10,236 nt of DNA. It comes from an uncultured bacterium. GTDB taxonomy: Bacteria > Cloacimonadota > Cloacimonadia > Cloacimonadales > Cloacimonadaceae. Numbering within the stretch: position 1 is the first letter of the stretch; each line of letters begins with the position of its first letter. The DNA is taken from positions 1 through 10,236 of the forward strand of contig CALDSN010000032.1 of assembly GCA_937924555.1 (NCBI GenBank), written 5' to 3'. The position numbers were made by a program, and so were the translations under genes. This document shows, one piece after another, positions 6,358-10,236 of this stretch. The notes under the pieces were generated by a model. It was not told the origin of the DNA and ran no database searches. It saw only the letters and a program-made list of their open reading frames with translations.

Positions 6358-7510
6358 AAGCTCCCCCCACGCTTGTACATCCGCAGAAGATGGCAAAGCG
6401 ATACAAACCGTTTAGCAGGGCTTCTTTCATTTCATCATGGAGTTTTATTCCTTTCTCCCAATGCAAAGCCTGCACCATAAGTACCTTCGTCTTGCGTTCT
6501 GCCTTGCAATCAATTCGCCCCACGAAGCTGCCTTCATACAACATCGGCAGACACCAGTAGCCATATTGACGCTTTGCTGGGGGTGTATAGCACTCCAGAG
6601 TATAGTCAAAGCCAAAGAGCCGTTTGATTCTGGGACGCAGAATCACAGCATTATCAAACGGGGAAAGCAGGTACATTTGGTGAGGGTGCATTCTCTGGGA
6701 AAAGTGCTCCAAAGTGTGGGGCAGGGTATAGTATGCATCCTTATCTCCTCTAACCTTCAGCTCGCATATCCCTTTGCTTTCCACCAGCTCGGGGAGAGCA
6801 GCGGCGAAGTGCGCACTCTCAGAGGTTAGGAAGTGGGTCTTGATGTCGTTCAAAGTGCCCAGCCCCATCGCCTGCAATGAGCGTAGTATATAGTGGTGGT
6901 GCAATTCTCTTTTACTGGGCATCCTGGTATCTGTCTCCGAAGGCAGGATTCGTTCCCGTAAGTCATACAATCTTTGGAAGCCATGCCTACGGCTTATCAT
7001 CAATTCTCCCTGCCAGAAAAGGATATCCAGAGCGAGTTTTGCCGGTTTCTCCGAGCCCCACCCGTTAGCCGGTTTATCCTTGCGGGTATCCACAAAATCC
7101 TTGGAACCCAGTGCTCCTTCGGCACTTATACGCTGGAGAATTGCCTTCATCTCTTTACGATATTTTTGCAAAAATTCGCTTTCCCAAGTTCCCGCACGAG
7201 GGAAACTATGCATTTTGGGCAGTGAGAAGCGGTAATCCTCAATCGGTAAATAGCTTAAGGCATGTCCCCAATGTTCATAAATCTGCCTATCATTTTCCAG
7301 CAATTCGCCCAGATAGGCGTGTTGGTAGTCCTCCAAGCGAGTCCAAATTGTGTGATGATGTGCCCTTTCCACAACCGATATGGTGTCTATCTGCACATAT
7401 CCAAGCTGCTTTATAAGCTGCAATACTCCATCCTTGCCAACATATACATGATGGCGATAAAGTTGCTGCTCCAAAGCGATTGCCTTCGCTTGACTAAGTT
7501 CAATTTCCAT
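6350..7510 (-). CDS. Winged-helix DNA glycosylase family protein (YcaQ/AlkX, HTH_42)
   Basis: A 386-residue member of the HTH_42 (AlkZ/YcaQ-like) family. Characterised members are DNA glycosylases that remove bulky N7-alkyl adducts or unhook interstrand crosslinks. Family signatures in order: VQIDTISVVERAHHHTIWTRL at residues 39-59, with the catalytic-type Q-x-D triplet (Gln40-Ile41-Asp42) that marks the YcaQ/AlkX branch rather than the Q-x-Q of AlkZ; IYEHWGHALSYLP at 77-89; and the winged-helix block GELMISRRHGFQRLYDLRERILP at 168-190. The length matches the family. The ATG is preceded by an in-frame stop with no alternative start between, so the start is firm although the nearest AAGGA lies 16 nt upstream. 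It is the first gene of a packed operon and overlaps the photolyase start. Substrate specificity is inferred from family only. Confidence 0.88.
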   Translation of the reverse strand: MEIELSQAKAIALEQQLYRHHVYVGKDGVLQLIKQLGYVQIDTISVVERAHHHTIWTRLEDYQHAYLGELLENDRQIYEHWGHALSYLPIEDYRFSLPKMHSFPRAGTWESEFLQKYRKEMKAILQRISAEGALGSKDFVDTRKDKPANGWGSEKPAKLALDILFWQGELMISRRHGFQRLYDLRERILPSETDTRMPSKRELHHHYILRSLQAMGLGTLNDIKTHFLTSESAHFAAALPELVESKGICELKVRGDKDAYYTLPHTLEHFSQRMHPHQMYLLSPFDNAVILRPRIKRLFGFDYTLECYTPPAKRQYGYWCLPMLYEGSFVGRIDCKAERKTKVLMVQALHWEKGIKLHDEMKEALLNGLYRFAIFCGCTSVGGAYE

Positions 7511-7526
7511 GGTATCGGCAAATGTA

Positions 7527-7547
7527 TCCTTATGCTTTTCTTGTCAA
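7527..7547 (-). promoter_or_regulatory. Possible promoter of the repair/sensor operon
   Basis: A perfect TTGACA (547-542 of the 7000s, that is 7547-7542) is followed after 15 bp by TACATT (about 7526-7521), a 4/6 match to a -10 box. Transcription would begin only a few bases before the ATG at 7510, implying a leaderless or near-leaderless message. This fits the absence of a well-placed ribosome site, but the short spacer and poor -10 keep the call tentative. Confidence 0.35.
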
Positions 7548-7560
7548 GTCCCCATATATC

Positions 7561-7615
7561 ACTACGGTATCATTACGGACTTAATGCGGACTTTGTCCGT
7601 AATGACTCCGCAATG
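7561..7615. repeat. 11-bp-phased mirrored repeat array
   Basis: The gap between hisS and the repair operon (7511-7692) holds consecutive 11-bp units in exact register. On the plus strand these are a degenerate ACTACGGTATC (7561), then ATTACGGACTT (7572) and AATGCGGACTT (7583). The orientation then flips to TGTCCGTAATG (7594) and ACTCCGCAATG (7605). Units 2 and 4 form a perfect 11-bp inverted repeat (TCATTACGGAC at 7570-7580, GTCCGTAATGA at 7595-7605), and CGGAC-TTT-GTCCG (7587-7599) offers a competing inner hairpin. An outer pair GGTATCA (7566-7572) and TGATACC (7625-7631) brackets it. No U-run follows on either strand, so it is not an intrinsic terminator. It could be a phased protein-binding site or a REP-like intergenic element. 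Confidence 0.7.
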
Positions 7616-7630
7616 ATAGTGCATTGATAC

Positions 7631-7661
7631 CAAGAAAAAGCCGAAAGCGAGGCTTCCGGCT
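7631..7661 (-). terminator. Rho-independent terminator after hisS
   Basis: On the minus strand, AGCCGGAAGC, loop CTC and GCTTTCGGCT form a 10-bp stem with a single G-U wobble, followed directly by TTTTTCTT. It lies about 30 bp past the hisS stop and ends the membrane protein-truA-hisS unit. The pairing is better on the minus strand (G-U) than on the plus strand (A-C mismatch), which supports its orientation. Confidence 0.92.
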
Positions 7662-7692
7662 ATGAAGTTGGAAAGTGACGTGTGGCTTACAC

Positions 7693-8955
7693 TTAGCTAT
7701 TTATCAGCTTGATAGCAGACTCAAGGTCTGCCACTGGAATCACGGTTTGTTCACCACTTTGCAGGTTTTTTACATTAATCTGCCCAGCTTTCATTTCGCT
7801 ATCACCCACGATGATGGCATACTTAGCTCCGCAGGCATCAGCAGCCTTAAACTGTGCTTTCAAAGAGCTTTTATCGGGATCATAATCCACATATATCCCT
7901 TGGCTGCGCAGCGCGTTCAGGTAAGGCATAATCCCGATGCGTGCCTCATCCCCCAGACAAATAAGGTAGGCAGCGGGGCTTAGGCGTGTCCACGGTTGAA
8001 TACCCTCTTGCTCCAAGGCAAGGAGCAAGCGCTCAAAACCCCCGGCAAAGCCAATAGCGGGGATGCTTTTACCGCCAATCTGCTGGATTAAACCGTTGTA
8101 TCTTCCGCCTCCTGCGAGAGAGTTTTGCGCACCCAGACCTTCGTAAACAACTTCAAAAGCTGTGTTGGTATAATAATCCAAGCCTCTAACTATCGAAGGG
8201 TTAACGATATAGGGAATATTCATGGCATCCAGATGGCTACGCACTTTGGCAAAATGCTCCTTGCAAGGCTCATCCAGATAGTCCAATTGCGAGGGAGCTC
8301 CGCTGCGGAAAGGTTTGCAGGAAGGCACCTTGCAATCCAACAAACGGCGAGGTTTGATGTTGAAACGCTTCTGGCAATCGGGGCATAGTTTATCCAGATT
8401 GGGGCGGAAGAACTCCCGCAGAGCTTCGTCATAGTCCGCAGCACAGGAACTGCAACCCACGCTGTTTATCTCCAGGCGGATGTTCTTTAAACCAAGCTCT
8501 TTCAGCCACAGCATTTCAATGGCGATAACTTCCGCATCATAATATGGGTTGTCACTGCCAATGAACTCGATGCCATACTGATAGAACTGGCGGTATCTGC
8601 CTGCCTGAGGGCGGTCATAACGGAACATAGGGCCTATGTAGTACATTTTGGTGCGTGAGGATAGCACATCCATGTGGTTTTCCACATAGCTGCGCACCAC
8701 CGGAGCAGTACCTTCGGGACGCAGGGCAAAAGTGCGTTCTTTGCGGTCTTGAAAGCGATACATCTCTTTTTGCACCACATCCGAGCTCTCCCCGGAGCTG
8801 CGTTCAAAAAGCTCAGCCATTTCAAAGATGGGAGTGCTAATCTCTTCGTAACCAAAGCGGGAAGCCACCTTGCGGAAGCTATCCATCAGGAATTGCCATT
8901 TATAGCTGTCTTTGGGCAGAATGTCAAATGTTCCACGTGGGATGGTATATTTCAT
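7693..8955 (-). CDS. hisS: Histidyl-tRNA synthetase
   Basis: Cytoplasmic class II aminoacyl-tRNA synthetase that charges tRNA-His with histidine using ATP. The 420 residues match the usual bacterial length. It opens with the typical PRGTFDILP (6-14). Motif 1 lies around 27-46, and the TAPVVRSY segment at 83-90. Motif 2 is FRYDRPQAGRYRQFYQYGIE at 111-130. The histidine-specific RGLDYYTNTAFE is at 257-268, and motif 3 is AIGFAGGFERLLL at 300-312. The C-terminal anticodon-binding domain spans about 328-420. A cysteine-rich insert (CSSC 168-171, CPDC 191-194, Cys208 and Cys213) may bind zinc, as in some other bacterial HisRS. The start has an AGAGGA site and lies 12 bp after the truA stop, so the two are probably co-transcribed. 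A strong terminator follows. Confidence 0.97.
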   Translation of the reverse strand: MKYTIPRGTFDILPKDSYKWQFLMDSFRKVASRFGYEEISTPIFEMAELFERSSGESSDVVQKEMYRFQDRKERTFALRPEGTAPVVRSYVENHMDVLSSRTKMYYIGPMFRYDRPQAGRYRQFYQYGIEFIGSDNPYYDAEVIAIEMLWLKELGLKNIRLEINSVGCSSCAADYDEALREFFRPNLDKLCPDCQKRFNIKPRRLLDCKVPSCKPFRSGAPSQLDYLDEPCKEHFAKVRSHLDAMNIPYIVNPSIVRGLDYYTNTAFEVVYEGLGAQNSLAGGGRYNGLIQQIGGKSIPAIGFAGGFERLLLALEQEGIQPWTRLSPAAYLICLGDEARIGIMPYLNALRSQGIYVDYDPDKSSLKAQFKAADACGAKYAIIVGDSEMKAGQINVKNLQSGEQTVIPVADLESAIKLINS

Positions 8956-8967
8956 ATTGGGTTCCTC

Positions 8968-9750
8968 TTAAGTGTTCACATTGTCGCAAGCGGTAGATTC
9001 GTCAAGCAAATGTGCAGGATATTTAACGTCAATCAAATACAAACCTGAAGCAGGTGCAGTGGTAACAAGATTCTGGCGGGGACATGCATCGCTAAGGATT
9101 GCGTCGATGGTTTCAGGAGGCAAGTTAAAGTGGGATATGTTTGCCAAAGTACCCACAATGCGTCGTACCATGTTGTGCAAAAAGCGATCAGCTGTGATGT
9201 GGAAGATGAAACTATCATCTGTTTCAGTAATCTCTAAGCTTTTCACTTCGCAGATGCGGTTGGGAACTTCAGGATTGGCTCGCCCGAAGGAAGAGAAGTC
9301 ATGCTTGCCAAGAATATGCTCTGCTGCAGCCTTCATTGGGTGAAGCTCAAGTTGAATTGAGGGCAGGAAACCGCTGTAATTGCGGTTAAATGGGGTTCGA
9401 CTCTTTGCCAAGATATAGCGATAACTGCGCTCATATGCTTGGTAACGGGCACTGAGTTCGCTACTAACCTTCATTATCTCCAGCACTTTGATGTCATAGG
9501 GCAGATATCTGCGGAATGCCAGCAACATCTGGTAAGGCTGCATGCTGCCATCATAATCGAAGTGTGCATACTGCGCCATGGCATGCACTCCGGCATCGGT
9601 TCTGCCAGCAGCAACGATGGGGATGTCCCTTTCGGCAAAGATGCTAAGCGCTTTCTCAAGTACAGCTTGGATACTGATGCCGTTGTGCTGTTTCTGCCAT
9701 CCGTGATAGCCAGTCCCATCGTAACAAAGCTTCATTAAATACCTAGGCAC
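8968..9750 (-). CDS. truA: tRNA pseudouridine(38-40) synthase TruA, GTG start
   Basis: Converts uridines 38-40 in the anticodon stem-loop of many tRNAs to pseudouridine. The 260 residues fit the family. Landmarks are YDGTGYHGWQKQ (10-21), the catalytic motif GRTDAGVHA (49-57) with the nucleophilic Asp52, ARYQAYERSYRY (101-112), FLHNMVRRIVGTL (190-202) and the terminal APASGLYL (232-239). The start is a GTG at 9750 with a good AGGAG site 6 nt upstream. The in-frame ATG five codons later has no comparable site, and the earlier start keeps the first beta strand. It lies 9 bp after an unidentified membrane-protein gene and 12 bp before hisS. Confidence 0.96.
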   Translation of the reverse strand: MPRYLMKLCYDGTGYHGWQKQHNGISIQAVLEKALSIFAERDIPIVAAGRTDAGVHAMAQYAHFDYDGSMQPYQMLLAFRRYLPYDIKVLEIMKVSSELSARYQAYERSYRYILAKSRTPFNRNYSGFLPSIQLELHPMKAAAEHILGKHDFSSFGRANPEVPNRICEVKSLEITETDDSFIFHITADRFLHNMVRRIVGTLANISHFNLPPETIDAILSDACPRQNLVTTAPASGLYLIDVKYPAHLLDESTACDNVNT

Positions 9751-9759
9751 AGAGAGCTC

Positions 9760-10236
9760 CTACAGTCCATTTACGATGATAAGCAGTGCCAGAAATAGAA
9801 CACCGCACACATTGGCTGGAACAAAAAGGTGCACTTCTTGGCTGTCAGAGGCAAGTATCTCCCGCAATTGTACGCGGATGATTCCAGTCTCACCCGATAC
9901 TGCATTGATCACTCCTTCCAGTAAGGAAACTATCGGTTCGGAAGCATAATTGTGCTGGCGCAACTGATAATGGCGAAAGAAGCTTTGCACATAGAGCCAA
10001 GTTGCAAAGAGGTAGTAGAATACAGAGTTCACCCATGCAATCTTGCGTAGACGATAGCTTTCAGCAGCAACATGATTCATACTTACTCTGCCCAGCACAG
10101 CTACCGTGATAATAAGGAGGTAGATTAGTTGGATGCTGAATTGCACCGTGTTGGGGAAGTTCTGCTGAAATAAAGTGGCAAACACCCAGTATGCAGCAAA
10201 AAAGGGGAGAACACGGCGTAAAGCAGAAAAGGTTAG
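9760..10236 (-). CDS. Unidentified multi-pass membrane protein, 5' end outside the window
   Basis: The frame is open to the window edge, giving 158 C-terminal residues, with a TAG stop at 9760. A GTG at 10185 lies inside this frame, but in-frame hydrophobic coding sequence continues upstream, so the true start is probably beyond base 10236. Four hydrophobic stretches look membrane-spanning: about residues 8-23 (VLPFFAAYWVFATLF), 31-50 (FSIQLIYLLIITVAVLG), 68-87 (WVNSVFYYLFATWLYVQSFF) and 137-156 (FVPANVCGVLFLALLIIVNG). A soluble segment rich in charged residues separates the last two. No known family is recognised. Its stop is 9 bp from truA, whose ribosome site lies in the gap, so it is probably the same transcript. 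Function is unknown. Confidence 0.7.
   Translation of the reverse strand, partial: LTFSALRRVLPFFAAYWVFATLFQQNFPNTVQFSIQLIYLLIITVAVLGRVSMNHVAAESYRLRKIAWVNSVFYYLFATWLYVQSFFRHYQLRQHNYASEPIVSLLEGVINAVSGETGIIRVQLREILASDSQEVHLFVPANVCGVLFLALLIIVNGL

Noticed and set aside
4912..6396. Photolyase starting at the ATG at 6396
   Set aside because: It would overlap the glycosylase by 47 bp and add 13 residues absent from the family. The ATG at 6357 has GGGGGAG upstream and fits homologues.
7570..7605. 11-bp perfect inverted repeat as an intrinsic terminator
   Set aside because: No T-run follows it on either strand, and the hisS unit already has a strong terminator at 7631-7661. It is better read as part of the phased repeat array.
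7572..7615. CRISPR array
   Set aside because: Units are 11 bp, contiguous and change orientation, with no unique spacers and no cas genes in the window.

Overview
The window reads as an ordinary chromosomal stretch of a mid-G+C bacterium. Every gene I can support lies on the minus strand, so transcription runs from high to low coordinates. I found no mobile element, phage gene, CRISPR array or RNA gene. A secreted/periplasmic-type sensor kinase, standard bacterial Shine-Dalgarno sites, a HrcA-type (CIRCE) operator and a class II photolyase fit a Gram-negative-like bacterium outside the best-studied groups. An anaerobic candidate phylum such as Cloacimonadota is possible, but this is a weak guess and the sequence alone does not settle the phylum.

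The layout, in transcription order, has three units. Unit A (10236 to 7693) is the end of an unidentified multi-pass membrane protein, then truA (tRNA pseudouridine synthase), then hisS (histidyl-tRNA synthetase). The genes are separated by about 10 bp, and the unit closes with a clear intrinsic terminator at 7631-7661. Unit B (7510 to 618) is a tightly packed five-gene run in which each start overlaps the preceding stop: a YcaQ/AlkX-type winged-helix DNA glycosylase, a class II CPD photolyase, a BvgS-like hybrid sensor histidine kinase, a GT-B-fold glycosyltransferase-like protein and uridine kinase. Unit C (514 to 1 and beyond) is groES followed after 4 bp by a thioredoxin gene that runs off the window edge. 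It is preceded by a degenerate CIRCE heat-shock operator.

Units A and C are housekeeping functions: tRNA modification and charging, protein folding and redox. Unit B joins two DNA-repair enzymes (alkylation or crosslink base excision, and light-driven pyrimidine-dimer repair) to a membrane sensor and two metabolic enzymes. The overlapping cistrons imply coordinated translation, but a shared physiological role is only inference.

The less expected structures are non-coding. One is an 11-bp-phased, mirrored repeat array (about 7561-7615) just upstream of the probable promoter of the repair/sensor operon. The other is the CIRCE-like operator with an overlapping extra half-site and hairpin in front of groES. 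No clearly novel multi-gene system is visible. The most distinctive items are the 11-bp array and the repair-sensor operon.
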